From assembly GCA_902800395.1 (NCBI GenBank), contig CADCEC010000007.1, positions 1 to 64,000 on the forward strand: a stretch of 64,000 nucleotides of DNA. Reading direction: 5' to 3'. Below the pieces are notes generated by a model, which worked only from the letters and a program-made list of their open reading frames with translations, had not been told where the DNA came from and did not search any database. Positions 15,259-26,000 of the stretch are shown here, piece by piece; the first letter of the stretch is position 1; the number at the start of each line of letters is the position of its first letter. Source of the DNA: an uncultured Bacteroidota bacterium (GTDB taxonomy: Bacteria > Bacteroidota > Bacteroidia > Bacteroidales > P3). The position numbers were made by a program, and so were the translations under genes.

Positions 15259-17391
15259 TTACTCTTCCTCGGCGGCGGCTTCCTCGTAGGCCTTGAGGAG
15301 GGCCTGCTGGACGTCGGCGGGGACGAGCTCGTAGCTGCTGAAGGTCATGGTGAAGGTACCGCGGCCGCTGGTGAGGGAGCTCAGGGCGGTGCAGTAGCGG
15401 TTCATCTCGGCCAAGGGGGCCTTAGCCTTGAGGGTGGTGTACTTGCCTTCGGCATCCATGCCCATGACGATGGCGCGGCGACCCTGCAGGTCGGTCATAA
15501 CGCCACCCTGTGCCTCGGTGGGCACGGTGACGGCGATGTCGTAGATAGGCTCCTTGATCTTCGGGGCAGCCTGCTTGAAGGCCTCGCGGAAGGCGGTACG
15601 GCCGGCAATCTTGAAGGCCGTTTCGTTGGAATCGACGGGGTGCATCTTACCGTCGTAGATGTTGACGACGATGTCGCGGGCGTAGGAACCGGTGAGAGGC
15701 CCCTGCTCCATCTTCTCCATGATACCCTTGAGGATGGCGGGCATGAAGCGGGCGTCGATCGAGCCGCCCACGATGCAGTTGTTGAAGACCAGCTTGCCGC
15801 CCCACTCCAGCGGATACTCCTGGGTGTCGCGGATGGGGTACTTGGTCTGGTTGGGCATGCCGTCGTAGTAGGGCTCGATGAGCATGTGCACCTCGCCGAA
15901 CTGGCCGCTACCACCGGACTGTTTCTTGTGGCGGTACATGGCCTCGGCGCTCTTGGTGATGGTCTCGCGGTAGGGGATGTTGGGGGCGGTGAAGTTGACG
16001 GCCAGCTTGTACTGGTTCTCGAAGTACCACTTCACGGTGTTGAGGTGGAGCTCACCCTGGCAACCAAGGATGACCTGGCGCAGCTCGCGGCTGTTCTCGA
16101 GCGTGAGGCTGCGGTCGTAGGTGACGAGGTCCTTCAGGGCAGCGCCGACCTTCTCGTCGTCGTTGCTGTTGGCGGCCTTCACGGCGACGGTGTAGATGGG
16201 AGTCGGGAAGACAATTTCCTCGACGGCGTCGTCGGTGTTCTTCGGGGTGGTGAGGGTATGGTTGATCTTGACATCTTTCAGCTTGATGGTGCAGACGATG
16301 TCACCGGCGCAGGCTTTCTCGACGCGCTGGCGGTTGCTGCCGCTGCAGACGAGGACCTGGCTGACGCGCTCCTTGCTCTGGTTGCAGGCGTTGACCACAT
16401 CCTGGGCCTCGGCCAGCTCGCCGTCGTAGATGCGGAGGTAGGTGATCTCACCGAGGTTCTTATCCTTGGCGCTCTTGAAGGCGAAGGCCACGGTGGGGTT
16501 GGCGCCGTTGCACTTCAGCTCCTTGCCACCTTTGGTCTTCTTGGCATCGGCCACCTCGCAGGGGGCGGGGACGTTCTGGCAGATGAACTCGAGCAGACGG
16601 TTGACGCCGAAGTTCTCTTTGGCGCTAGTGCAAAGGATGGGGAAAAGGTCGCGCTTGTCGATGGCGAGCTTGAGGGCCTTGGTGAGTTCCTCGGCGGTGA
16701 GGTCGCCATTCTCGAAATATTTCTCCATGAGGGCGTCGTCGGCAGCGGCGGCTTCCTCGACGAGGGCCATGCGCATCTCCTCGGCCTTGTCGGCGTACTC
16801 GGCGGGGATGTCGGCCTCGGTGTATTTACCGTCGGTGAAGGTGTACATCTTGTTGGCGACGATGTCGACCACCTGGTTGAAACCGAGACCGGCGTTGGTG
16901 GGGAACTGGAGCACGGTGCACTTGCCACCGAAGAAGTCCTTCAGCTGGTTGACGCTGTCGTCGAAGTTGGCCTTCTCGGCGTCGAGGTGGTTGACGACGA
17001 AGAGCATCGGGGTGTCGAGTTTGGCAGCGTAGCGGTTGGCGATTTCGGTGCCGACCTCGACGCCGCTCTGGGCGTTGACCACTACGACGGCGGCCTCGAC
17101 TACGTTGAGGGCGCTGTCGAGCTCACCCTGGTAGTCGGCGAAACCGGGCACATCGAGGATGTTCACCTTCTTGCCACCGAACTCGGTGTACATGAGGGTG
17201 TTCTCCACGGAATAGCCGCGGTCGTGCTCGATGTCGCGATAGTCGCTGATGGTGTTCTTGCTGTCCACGCTGCCACGACGGTTGATGAGGCCGCCGCAGA
17301 AGGCCATAGCCTCAGCCATGGAAGTCTTGCCCGATTTGGCGCCGCCCACGAGGGCGATGTTACGGATGTCCTGAGTCTGATAAATTTTCAT
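15259..17391 (-). CDS. fusA2: Elongation factor G paralogue (EF-G2 type)
   Basis: A 710-residue protein with all five EF-G domains. The GTPase centre is altered. The P-loop is VGGAKSGKT (residues 15-23). The RGITI switch I motif is RGYSV. The G3 motif DxPGH is DVPGF (80-84), so the catalytic His is replaced by Phe. NKxD is NHLD (134-137). This matches the Bacteroides EF-G2 class, reported in B. thetaiotaomicron to support translation without GTP hydrolysis and to aid gut colonisation. It stands alone with a promoter and terminator. The housekeeping fusA is not in this window. Confidence 0.9.
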   Translation of the reverse strand: MKIYQTQDIRNIALVGGAKSGKTSMAEAMAFCGGLINRRGSVDSKNTISDYRDIEHDRGYSVENTLMYTEFGGKKVNILDVPGFADYQGELDSALNVVEAAVVVVNAQSGVEVGTEIANRYAAKLDTPMLFVVNHLDAEKANFDDSVNQLKDFFGGKCTVLQFPTNAGLGFNQVVDIVANKMYTFTDGKYTEADIPAEYADKAEEMRMALVEEAAAADDALMEKYFENGDLTAEELTKALKLAIDKRDLFPILCTSAKENFGVNRLLEFICQNVPAPCEVADAKKTKGGKELKCNGANPTVAFAFKSAKDKNLGEITYLRIYDGELAEAQDVVNACNQSKERVSQVLVCSGSNRQRVEKACAGDIVCTIKLKDVKINHTLTTPKNTDDAVEEIVFPTPIYTVAVKAANSNDDEKVGAALKDLVTYDRSLTLENSRELRQVILGCQGELHLNTVKWYFENQYKLAVNFTAPNIPYRETITKSAEAMYRHKKQSGGSGQFGEVHMLIEPYYDGMPNQTKYPIRDTQEYPLEWGGKLVFNNCIVGGSIDARFMPAILKGIMEKMEQGPLTGSYARDIVVNIYDGKMHPVDSNETAFKIAGRTAFREAFKQAAPKIKEPIYDIAVTVPTEAQGGVMTDLQGRRAIVMGMDAEGKYTTLKAKAPLAEMNRYCTALSSLTSGRGTFTMTFSSYELVPADVQQALLKAYEEAAAEEE

Positions 17392-17482
17392 TGTTACTGT
17401 TATTATTTATTTATTTTTATTTTTTTCATTGTGAAGAAGTTCCGCGTCTCCGGAGGGGTTCCGAAGACACGAAACGAGACGG

Positions 17483-17490
17483 CAAAGATA
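17483..17490 (-). promoter_or_regulatory. -7 box of the EF-G2 gene
   Basis: TATCTTTG on the minus strand, with a weak -33 candidate (ATTG, 18 bases upstream). It gives a leader of about 85 bases. Confidence 0.5.
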
Positions 17491-17542
17491 CGAATTTTTT
17501 TTATTACACAATATTTTTTCTTCTTTTCTGTTATGGAAAATC

Positions 17543-19111
17543 ATGGGAGTGATAGCACGACAAAGTATCAAAGGGGCCCTCGCCAACTACTTAGGGGTGG
17601 CGATAGGGTTTGTGACGACGTTCTTCGTCGTGACACGCTACCTGACCACCGAAGAGGTGGGTCTTACACGCGTGATGGTGGATGCGGCGACGCTTTTTTC
17701 GTCGCTGGCCATGCTGGGATGCGGTTCCTCGCTGGTACGCTTCTTCCCGTGGTTCAAGACCCACTCCCCCCTCTCCGCCGATGGCGGCGCCACCGAGGAG
17801 TCCCAAAAGATACCGTTTCATGGGGTTTTCGGCTTGGCGGTACTACTGCCGATGGTGGGATTCACGCTGTTCGGGCTGGCTTTCTTGCTGTTCCGCGGAC
17901 AGCTGCTCGAGGTATACGGGAAAGAGTCGCCGCTGCTGACGAACTACTTCTACCTGATTCCCATGCTTACCTTCTTCGCGCTCTACCTGACGATGTTCGA
18001 GACCTGCGCGTCGGTGCTGATGCGCATCACGATGGCGAAGATGGTGCGCGAGGTGGGTATCCGGGCGTTCAACCTGATAGCCTACCTGCTCTACGGCTAT
18101 GACCTGATAGACCTCGACACCTTCGTGTGGTTCTTCTGCGGCAGCTATGGGCTGGCGATGCTGCTGAACGTGTTCTATTTCTACCGCATCAGCGGCATCA
18201 AATTCAAGGAACTGTTCAAGGTGGACTGGCATTTCTTGAAGGAAGGCGGCCGCTGGAAAGAGATGCTGTACTTCACCCTCTTCGTGACGATGATGGCGCT
18301 AATGGGCAATGTGCCGCTGATGAGCTCGCTATTCCTCGGGGCGAAGACCGGCCTGGGGGTGACGGGTGTCTACACGATAGCTTTCTTCATCGCCAACGTG
18401 GTAGAGGTGCCCTACCGCTCGCTGGGCGCCATCTCGCGGCCCGTGATTGCCGGCGCCGTGAAAGAGGGCAACTGGGCGGAAGTGAACCGGCTGAGCCGTG
18501 AGGTGAGCCTGCACCAGCTATTGGTGAGCCTGCTGATTTTCTTGGTGATATGGATTAACCTGGATGCACTTTTCGAGCTGATTCCCAACGGCGCCGACTA
18601 TAAGGACGGCAAGTGGGTGGTGTTCATCCTAGGGATGGCGAAGGTCATCAACTCGTCGCTGTCGATAAGCAGCGACGTGATGAATTTCTCGCGGAGCTAC
18701 CTGTGGCTCCTGCCACTGTCGGCGGTGCTGCTCGTCAGCGCCATCGGGCTGAATATGGAGCTGATAGACGTGTGGGGCATCAACGGCGCCGCGTCGGCGA
18801 CACTGATATCCTACCTCCTCTATTACGTGCTGCTGCTGAGCATGCTGTGGTGGCGGGTGAAGGTGAGTGTGTTCTCCGTGGGACAGCTGAAGGTGCTGGC
18901 CGTCATAGGCCTCTGCTTCGCGCTGGGCCACGCTTGGAGCCTGTGGCTGACACCATTAACGGGAGCTGTGATGGGCGGCATCGCGGGGCTGCTGTTCGAC
19001 GCCGCACTGAAAACAATGCTGATAGGAGGACTGGCGGCAGTGGCCGTCTACGGCTGGCGGGTGTCGACCACGGTGAACGAAATTGTAAAAAAAACACTCC
19101 ATATACAATAA
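17543..19111 (+). CDS. Polysaccharide flippase / lipopolysaccharide biosynthesis protein (MOP superfamily)
   Basis: A 522-residue polytopic membrane protein with about 12-14 hydrophobic helices. The opening (GVIARQSIKGALANYLGVAIGFVTTFF) is typical of Wzx-like flippases of the MOP/MATE superfamily, which move lipid-linked glycans across the inner membrane. There are no glycan synthesis genes beside it, so the substrate is unknown. It is divergent from EF-G2 and followed after 41 bases by a secreted CHU_C protein on the same strand. Confidence 0.88.
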   Translation: MGVIARQSIKGALANYLGVAIGFVTTFFVVTRYLTTEEVGLTRVMVDAATLFSSLAMLGCGSSLVRFFPWFKTHSPLSADGGATEESQKIPFHGVFGLAVLLPMVGFTLFGLAFLLFRGQLLEVYGKESPLLTNYFYLIPMLTFFALYLTMFETCASVLMRITMAKMVREVGIRAFNLIAYLLYGYDLIDLDTFVWFFCGSYGLAMLLNVFYFYRISGIKFKELFKVDWHFLKEGGRWKEMLYFTLFVTMMALMGNVPLMSSLFLGAKTGLGVTGVYTIAFFIANVVEVPYRSLGAISRPVIAGAVKEGNWAEVNRLSREVSLHQLLVSLLIFLVIWINLDALFELIPNGADYKDGKWVVFILGMAKVINSSLSISSDVMNFSRSYLWLLPLSAVLLVSAIGLNMELIDVWGINGAASATLISYLLYYVLLLSMLWWRVKVSVFSVGQLKVLAVIGLCFALGHAWSLWLTPLTGAVMGGIAGLLFDAALKTMLIGGLAAVAVYGWRVSTTVNEIVKKTLHIQ

Positions 19112-19152
19112 AACAAATAATATTGCGTTTTAACCCTTAAAATGGGTTAAAT

Positions 19153-21735
19153 ATGCGCTTTTTACGACTCTTACTAGTACTGACGCTTTCGGCCTCCCTT
19201 CCCGCCTGGGGACAGGGCACCACCGACTGTCCGTGGTTCAGGAACCCCACAGCCTTCGGCTCGATAGGTACTCCCGGCACCGACGCCTTCCGCGGCTGGT
19301 CGGCACGCGTGGGACAACGCGTCTCATCGGGCGCTTCGTCGGGCACCACCATCTACAGCACCTGCGCCGCCAGCAACTGTCCCGACATCACGGGCCACGA
19401 GACCATCACCTCGAGCACCTACAACACGGGGTCCCCCAATGACGGGGGTACCACCTGCTGCAATTACGGCAATATCTGGGATGCCAACGACAGCCGTTTC
19501 CAGATTATCAGCAGTTCCAATGCCGGCGTCGACCAGTTCACCATCAACGGCAACAACAGCATGCAGCGCATCCCTCCGGGATATACCTCCTGCATCCGCC
19601 TGGGCGACCCGAACTCCGGCGGCGGAACCTCCCAGAGCTTCACCTGGACATCGGGAGCCAATAAAACGGCAGAAGCCCTCTTCTACACCCTCAGGGTGAC
19701 TCCCGACAACGCCCTGCTCTTCATCAACTACGCCGTCGTGGGCCGCTGCTACAGCCACACGCCCGCCGAGGCCGGCGAGTTCATGATTCGCGTGGTGAAG
19801 CAGAACGACGACGGCACCTGGCCCAACGCCCCCATCAACGACTCCATGTGGTTCCGCATCTCGGCACCCCCCATCCCCTCTTCCGGCGTCCCCGACCTGC
19901 CCTGGGTGATGGGGAAACCCGGCAGCAGTTGCGGCTCCACCACCTGCGCCTACGTCTACAAACCCTGGACCAAAGTGGGCATCAGCCTCAGCCAGTACCT
20001 CTACAAGAATGTCCGCATCGAACTGTACAACAGCGACTGCATCTACGCCGTCGACCCCATCTACGCCTATATCTGCGGTGACTACCAGCCCATGCGCATC
20101 AACAGCTCCGGTTGCGCCGACGCCCACTCCGACGCCATCGACACGCTGGCAGCCCCCGAGGGACTCACCCAGTACACCTGGTATGTCACCACACGGGGAC
20201 ACGAAGAGGACATCATGGATGCCGAACACATGGAGACCGTCTCCTTCCGCCAGCTGACGGAACCTTCCGAGAGCAACCTCTACATCCCCACCCTCGCGGA
20301 CTTCGTCCTCACCCAAGGTCCCAATACCGGCGACACCGTGAGCACCCAGACCTTCATGTGTACCATGGTCTCCGCCCTTGACCCCGCCAAACCCTTCATG
20401 TCGAAAGTCTACACCAACCTCGAGAACGCAAAGCCCACGGCCATCACCGAGCTCCATACCGACTGTGACCGTTATGTCCATCTGAGGGATGTCAGCGTCA
20501 CCTTCGGCTCCGACCAGATCGACCCCGACTCCACCTGCTGGATTATCTACGGCGACAGCGCAGGCTCCGTGGTGCTCGACACCCTATGGGGCAGGGACAC
20601 CTCCTACCAGCTGCCCTCCGACGGTTTCTACCGCGTCGCGATGCGCACGATGATTTTCGGCAAGGACTGCAGCAGCATCAAGGAGACGGTGTTCCGCGTC
20701 TATGCGCCCCACGAGATAGCCATCGCCCTGTCCGACAGCACCATCTGCGAGGACGAGATTGCCACCGCCTGGGCCATGGGCGGCCACAACTACGGGAAAG
20801 AATGGCGCCTCGACGACAGCCTCTACTACCGCTCCGATGCCATCCATCATTACGACACCGTCACCTTCCAGCCTCCTGCCGGCAACCACGTCATCTCCCT
20901 CACCACCACCGACGAGGGCCACTGCCCCGCCACCACCACCATCGGTCTTAAGGTCATCGGCAACAGCACCATCACCTCCGATGTCGACGCCTCCCTTATC
21001 TGTGCCGGCGACAGCGTGACCCTCAGCGCCCTGGGCATCGAAGACCCCCGCTGGCTCGCCAGCCCCTACGACAGCTCCCTTGTGGGCTCCGACGGACAGA
21101 ACATCATCACGGTGGCTCCGCAGGTCACCACCTCCTACACCGTGGTGCCTATGGGAGACAGCCGCTGCATCCAGAACGCCTCCGACATCACCATCATAGT
21201 GCTCCCCTATCCCATCCCCACCATCTACACCAGCAAACCGGCACTGGAACTCACCAACCCGAAACTCCACATCGAGGACCGCTCGCCCAACAGCACCTCC
21301 TCCCACTGGACCTTCAGCGACGGCCAAACCGACGAGGGTGCCAGCATCGACCACTACTTCGGCACCTCCGGCGACAGCGTATGGATAGCCCTGCATGCCT
21401 GCAACGAGAGCCGCTGCTGCGCCGACACCGCCATCTCGCTCCCCGTGCAGGTCAACGCCCTCTGGATTCCCAACACCTTCACCCCCAACCGCGAACCTAA
21501 CGACCACTTCACCTTCTTTACCACCCTGGAGATGACCTACTACGAGATTTGGATTTACAACCGTCAGGGCCTGCTGGTGTATCACGGCAACGACATCAAC
21601 CAGCCTTGGGACGGCAACGACCTGAACGGCAACGCCTGCCCGCAGGGCGCCTACGTCTACCACTACGTCTACTCCTGCACCCAAGACCCCGACCGCCGCC
21701 ACCCCGGCGACGGCACCGTGATGCTGCTCCGCTAA
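19153..21735 (+). CDS. Secreted protein with gliding-motility-associated C-terminal domain
   Basis: An 860-residue protein. A signal peptide occupies residues 1-20 (MRFLRLLLVLTLSASLPAWG). The body is beta-rich, Cys-containing and Thr/Ser-rich, and includes PKD-like stretches (SSHWTFSDGQTDEGASIDHYFG). The last about 90 residues (WIPNTFTPNREPNDHF ... GLLVYHG ... GAYVYHYVY ... GTVMLLR) match the gliding-motility-associated domain, a type B sorting signal for the type IX secretion system. It is predicted to be cell-surface or secreted; the ligand is unknown. An AACCC/GGGTT dyad lies just before the start. Confidence 0.88.
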   Translation: MRFLRLLLVLTLSASLPAWGQGTTDCPWFRNPTAFGSIGTPGTDAFRGWSARVGQRVSSGASSGTTIYSTCAASNCPDITGHETITSSTYNTGSPNDGGTTCCNYGNIWDANDSRFQIISSSNAGVDQFTINGNNSMQRIPPGYTSCIRLGDPNSGGGTSQSFTWTSGANKTAEALFYTLRVTPDNALLFINYAVVGRCYSHTPAEAGEFMIRVVKQNDDGTWPNAPINDSMWFRISAPPIPSSGVPDLPWVMGKPGSSCGSTTCAYVYKPWTKVGISLSQYLYKNVRIELYNSDCIYAVDPIYAYICGDYQPMRINSSGCADAHSDAIDTLAAPEGLTQYTWYVTTRGHEEDIMDAEHMETVSFRQLTEPSESNLYIPTLADFVLTQGPNTGDTVSTQTFMCTMVSALDPAKPFMSKVYTNLENAKPTAITELHTDCDRYVHLRDVSVTFGSDQIDPDSTCWIIYGDSAGSVVLDTLWGRDTSYQLPSDGFYRVAMRTMIFGKDCSSIKETVFRVYAPHEIAIALSDSTICEDEIATAWAMGGHNYGKEWRLDDSLYYRSDAIHHYDTVTFQPPAGNHVISLTTTDEGHCPATTTIGLKVIGNSTITSDVDASLICAGDSVTLSALGIEDPRWLASPYDSSLVGSDGQNIITVAPQVTTSYTVVPMGDSRCIQNASDITIIVLPYPIPTIYTSKPALELTNPKLHIEDRSPNSTSSHWTFSDGQTDEGASIDHYFGTSGDSVWIALHACNESRCCADTAISLPVQVNALWIPNTFTPNREPNDHFTFFTTLEMTYYEIWIYNRQGLLVYHGNDINQPWDGNDLNGNACPQGAYVYHYVYSCTQDPDRRHPGDGTVMLLR

Positions 21736-21774
21736 AACCTCTAAAAAACCTAAAGCCCCTAAAAAAAACATTAA

Positions 21775-22845
21775 ATGCTAGACAAACTAGAAGCCATCTA
21801 CTCCCGCTACCGCGAGATTGAACAACAGATGAACGATCCGCAAGTCACCGCGGACATGAAACGCTACGTGAAACTCAGCAAAGACTACAAGGACCTCCAG
21901 CCCGTAGTCAAAGCCTACCACGAATACAAGGCCCTCCTCGACACCATTGCCGAATGCAAGGAGTTGCTCGAGAGCGAGAAAGACCCCGAGCTGCGCGAGA
22001 TGGCCAAGGAGGAACTCACCGCCGCCCAGGAGCGCCGCGAGCCCATGGAGGAGAACATCCGCCTGCTCCTCATCCCCGCCGACCCGCAAGACTCGAAGAA
22101 TGCCGTGGTCGAAATCCGCGGTGGCACCGGAGGCGACGAGGCCTGCATCTTCGCCGGCGACCTCTTCCGCATGTACACCCGCTTTTGCGAGAAGAAACAC
22201 TGGAAGGTGGAAATCAACGACTTCAACGAGGGCACCTCGGGCGGCTACAAGGACATCTCCTTCACCGTCACCGGCGACGGCGTCTACGGCCTGCTGAAGT
22301 ACGAGTCGGGCGTCCACCGCGTGCAGCGCGTCCCCGCCACCGAGACCCAGGGCCGCATCCACACCTCCGCAGCAGGTGTCGTGGTGCTGCCCGAAGCCGA
22401 GGAGTTCGACGTGGAGCTGAACATGAGCGACGTGCGCATCGACACCTTCTGCGCCTCGGGCCCCGGCGGCCAGTGCGTCAACACCACCTATTCGGCTGTG
22501 CGTCTGACCCATATCCCCACGGGCATCGTGGTCTCCATGCAGGACCAGAAGTCACAGATTAAGAACAAGGAGAAGGCCATCGCCATCCTGCGCACGCGCT
22601 TGTACGAGCGCGAGTACAATAAATATATGGAGGAGCTCTCCTCCAAGCGCAAGACCATGGTAGCCACGGGCGACCGCTCCGAGAAGGTGCGTACCTACAA
22701 CTACCCTCAGAGCCGCGTCACCGACCACCGCATCGGCTGGTCGATGCACAACCTCCCCGCCTTCATGGACGGCGACATCGAGGACTGCATCGAAGCCCTC
22801 CAGCTCGCCGAAAATGCTGAGAAGTTGAAGGCGTCGGTGGGATAA
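21775..22845 (+). CDS. prfA: Peptide chain release factor 1
   Basis: A 356-residue class I release factor for UAA and UAG. The codon-recognition tripeptide PAT (residues 187-189, RVPATETQGRIHTS) marks RF1 rather than RF2. The catalytic GGQ is at 231-233 (SGPGGQCVN). Length and the C-terminal RVTDHRIGWSMHNLPAFMDGD block are normal. It lies 39 bases after the CHU_C gene and before a long secreted-protein gene with its own promoter. Confidence 0.97.
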   Translation: MLDKLEAIYSRYREIEQQMNDPQVTADMKRYVKLSKDYKDLQPVVKAYHEYKALLDTIAECKELLESEKDPELREMAKEELTAAQERREPMEENIRLLLIPADPQDSKNAVVEIRGGTGGDEACIFAGDLFRMYTRFCEKKHWKVEINDFNEGTSGGYKDISFTVTGDGVYGLLKYESGVHRVQRVPATETQGRIHTSAAGVVVLPEAEEFDVELNMSDVRIDTFCASGPGGQCVNTTYSAVRLTHIPTGIVVSMQDQKSQIKNKEKAIAILRTRLYEREYNKYMEELSSKRKTMVATGDRSEKVRTYNYPQSRVTDHRIGWSMHNLPAFMDGDIEDCIEALQLAENAEKLKASVG

Positions 22846-22912
22846 CCAGTAATAAACATCTGACTATTGATAACTTTTCCGCCATGTGGGTTTTCATGTG
22901 GCGGATTTGCTG

Positions 22913-22920
22913 TATTTTTG
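22913..22920 (+). promoter_or_regulatory. -7 box of the 1531-residue secreted protein gene
   Basis: TATTTTTG. The -33 region (GTTTT at 22890-22894) overlaps a CCGCCA/TGGCGG inverted repeat (22880-22905), which may also serve as the prfA terminator. It gives a leader of about 80 bases. Confidence 0.5.
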
Positions 22921-23007
22921 CAATTTGAATTATTGTCTCTTTTTTTCAATCAGAATTAAAAGAAACAAAAGAAAACGGATACAAATAGAGCAAAAAACAT
23001 AACTGTT

Positions 23008-26000
23008 ATGAAGAGATATATCATCCTCGCCTGCGTCAGCCTGATTCTCAATTGCCAGTTGTCAATCTTCAATTCTGTCCAAGCGCAGAAGCCCAAGAAT
23101 GTGGAGTTCACCGCCGAGGGGCTGCCCGACGAGCTGCTGGAATATATGAATAAGTCGACCTCCGACAAGGACAAGCAAAAGGAGAACGGCAAGGTGCTGC
23201 AGGAGTTCAAGTCGGCCTACAACGGCTTCGACAGCCGTTTGCAGAAGCGCCTCGTGGAATTCTATGGCTATGCCGTGAAGGCGAAGATGAAGGGCAATCC
23301 CGAGATGTGCAACCTCACGCGTGTGCTCACCTCCATTGCCACCAAGCCAGCGGGCGGCAAGGACCTCGCCGACGCCTATGCCAACGCCCCCAACCTCGAG
23401 GGCTTCGTCTCGTCGCTCGAGACCTTCGCCAAGCGCAACGCCAAAGCGAAGGCCGTCACCGAATATGTGGACTTCTGTGAGGGCCTCTTCGCCGACCGCA
23501 TCCTCTACCACTCCAACAGCTGCGAGTGGCGCTTCGACAAGGGGACGCCCTTCCGCCTGGGCGTGAAGGAGGGCGTGCCGCTGGTGTGGTTCGAAACCCC
23601 CGCCGACCTGCACTATGCCTCTGCCAAAGACCAGAGCGTCATCCACGGCACCACGGGCATCTACAACTACAAGGAGAACGAGTGGCTCGGCGAGGGTGGC
23701 CGCATCGACTGGACCCGCACGGGCCTGGCCGCCGACGTCTGCTATGCCGATCTGAGCCGCTATACGGCGGAGACCAAATTCCCGAAGTTTAAGGCCGACT
23801 CCGTGAGCTTCGTCCACACGCAGTATTTCTCCTCCCCCATCCGTGGCCGCGTCGAGGAGGTGCTCAGCGTCCCCTCGGAGCCGCAGAAATATAGTTACCC
23901 GCGCTTCCGTTCGCACCAGCGCGACTTCGTGATGAAGGACATCATGCCGGGCGTGGACTATAGCGGCAGCTTCATGATGAACGGCTCGAAATTCATCACC
24001 GCCTCGAGCAAGCACCCCGCCAAGCTCATCTTCAACCACGACGGACGGGCGCAGCTGGCCGTCACCTCGATGAAGTTCACCATCACCCCCGAGAAGCTCA
24101 CGGCCGAGAATGCCGCCGTCAGCATCTACCTCGGCGACGAGGACTCCATCGCCAACACCGGCATCAACGTGCGCTATGTGCCCGCCGACGGGCAGGTGGT
24201 GCTCCTCAACGACCCCAAGCGCAACTTCTACAGCCCCTATATCGACACCTACCACGAGCTCGACATCTACAGCGAGAGCATCCTCTGGCGCATGTCCAGC
24301 GGCGACCTCATCTTCTCCAGCCTCGGCGCATCGGGCGCCGTCAGCACGTCGACCTTCGAGTCGTCGAGCTACTATACCGCCAATAAATACCGTGCCATCA
24401 AGGGCATCGTGGACGTGAGCCCCGTGGAGCGCGTCTACGATTTCATGCGCTCCAACGGCTCCGAATTCCCGGTGCAGAGCTTCTCCGACCATGTGGGACT
24501 TGACATGAGCCAGACGCTGCTGATGATACACACGTTGTCGAAGCACGGCCTCGTGTCGTACAATGAAATCAGCGGCCAGGTGAAGGTGAAGGACAAGCTG
24601 GTGGACTACCAGAAAGCCTTCACGCGCAGCAAGGGCTTCGACTATGACGCCCTCACACTCGAGTCGTCCACTCAGGGTGCCAATGCCCGGCTGACCTTCG
24701 CCGACAACAACCTGCTTATCCGTGGTGTCAGCCAGTTCGTGGTCTCCGACAGCCAGTCGGTGGTGGTCTATCCCGACTCGCTGAAGGGCGGCCAGGTCCT
24801 CGTGGGCCGCAACCGCGCCTTGCATTTCGACGGCCGCGTCGACGTGCGCCGGTTCATGCTCACGGTGAAGAACTGCGACTTCAGCTATGAGAACTACAGC
24901 TTCAATATGCCCACCATCGAGCGGCTGGAATTCTACGTGCCCGACTTCAAGGACGACAAATACGAACAGCTGGTGCGCACGCCGCTGAGCAACCTCGTGG
25001 GCACCCTCGCCGTCGACAAGCCCGACAACCACAGCGGCCTCACCAAAAACAAAGAATACCCCATCTTCCAGAGTCTGGAGAACAGCAGTGTCTTCTATGA
25101 CGGCAAGGACATCCAGGAGGGCCGTTATGTCCGCGACCGCTTCTACTACACCCTGCAGCCCTTCACCATTGCCAGCATGACCGACTTCGTCACCGACAGC
25201 CTTCAGTTCAACGGCGTGCTCAATTCCGGCGGCATCTTCCCCGACATCCAGGAGCCGCTGCGTGTGCAGAAAGACTACTACCTGGGCTTCAAGATAGAGA
25301 CTCCTGCCGGCGGCTTCCCCGCCTACGGCGGCAAGGGCCAGTTCACCAAGAAGGTGAAGCTCGACCACACGGGCCTGCGTGGCAACGGCGAGCTCACCTA
25401 CCTCACCTCCACCACCAAGGCCAAGGATTTCCTCTTCCTGCTCGACTCCACGCTGGCCGTTACCGACACCTTCAGCGTCCGCGAGGAGCAGGGTTTCCCG
25501 CAGATGGCCAACGGCAAGGCCGACCTGCACTGGCTGCCCTATCAGGACTCCATGGCCGTGGCCACGCTGGCTGACGGCCGTCCGTTCAAGATGTATCGCG
25601 GCGAGTCCACGTTGCGCGGCCGTGTGGCGCTGATGCCCAAGGGCGCCTCTGCCGCCGGCACCGCCGAAGTGCGCGAGGGCACCTTCGTCTCGCAGTACTT
25701 CACCCTCGCCGCGCGCGAGATGAACGCCAATGTCAGCGACTTCACGCTGCGCAGCAAGAAATTTAATGCCGTGGCCTTCAGTGCCTCCGGCGTGCGCTCC
25801 TCCGTCAACTACGACACCCGCCGCGCCGAGCTCCAGGCCATCACCTGTCCCATCCCTGCCGACCTGCAGCTGGCGCGCTACCAGGCCGTCGCCGACCGCT
25901 TCGCCTGGGAGATGGACCGCAAGCAGCTGGAGATTGCCAACTCCACCCGAGGCACCTCCGAGGGCCTTGACGGCATGGATATCCGCCAGCGCCTCAACAA

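Noticed and set aside
15235..18102. A 955-codon open frame on the plus strand
   Set aside because: Mostly antisense to EF-G2, it then runs out of phase through the flippase gene. The encoded protein has no recognisable domain.
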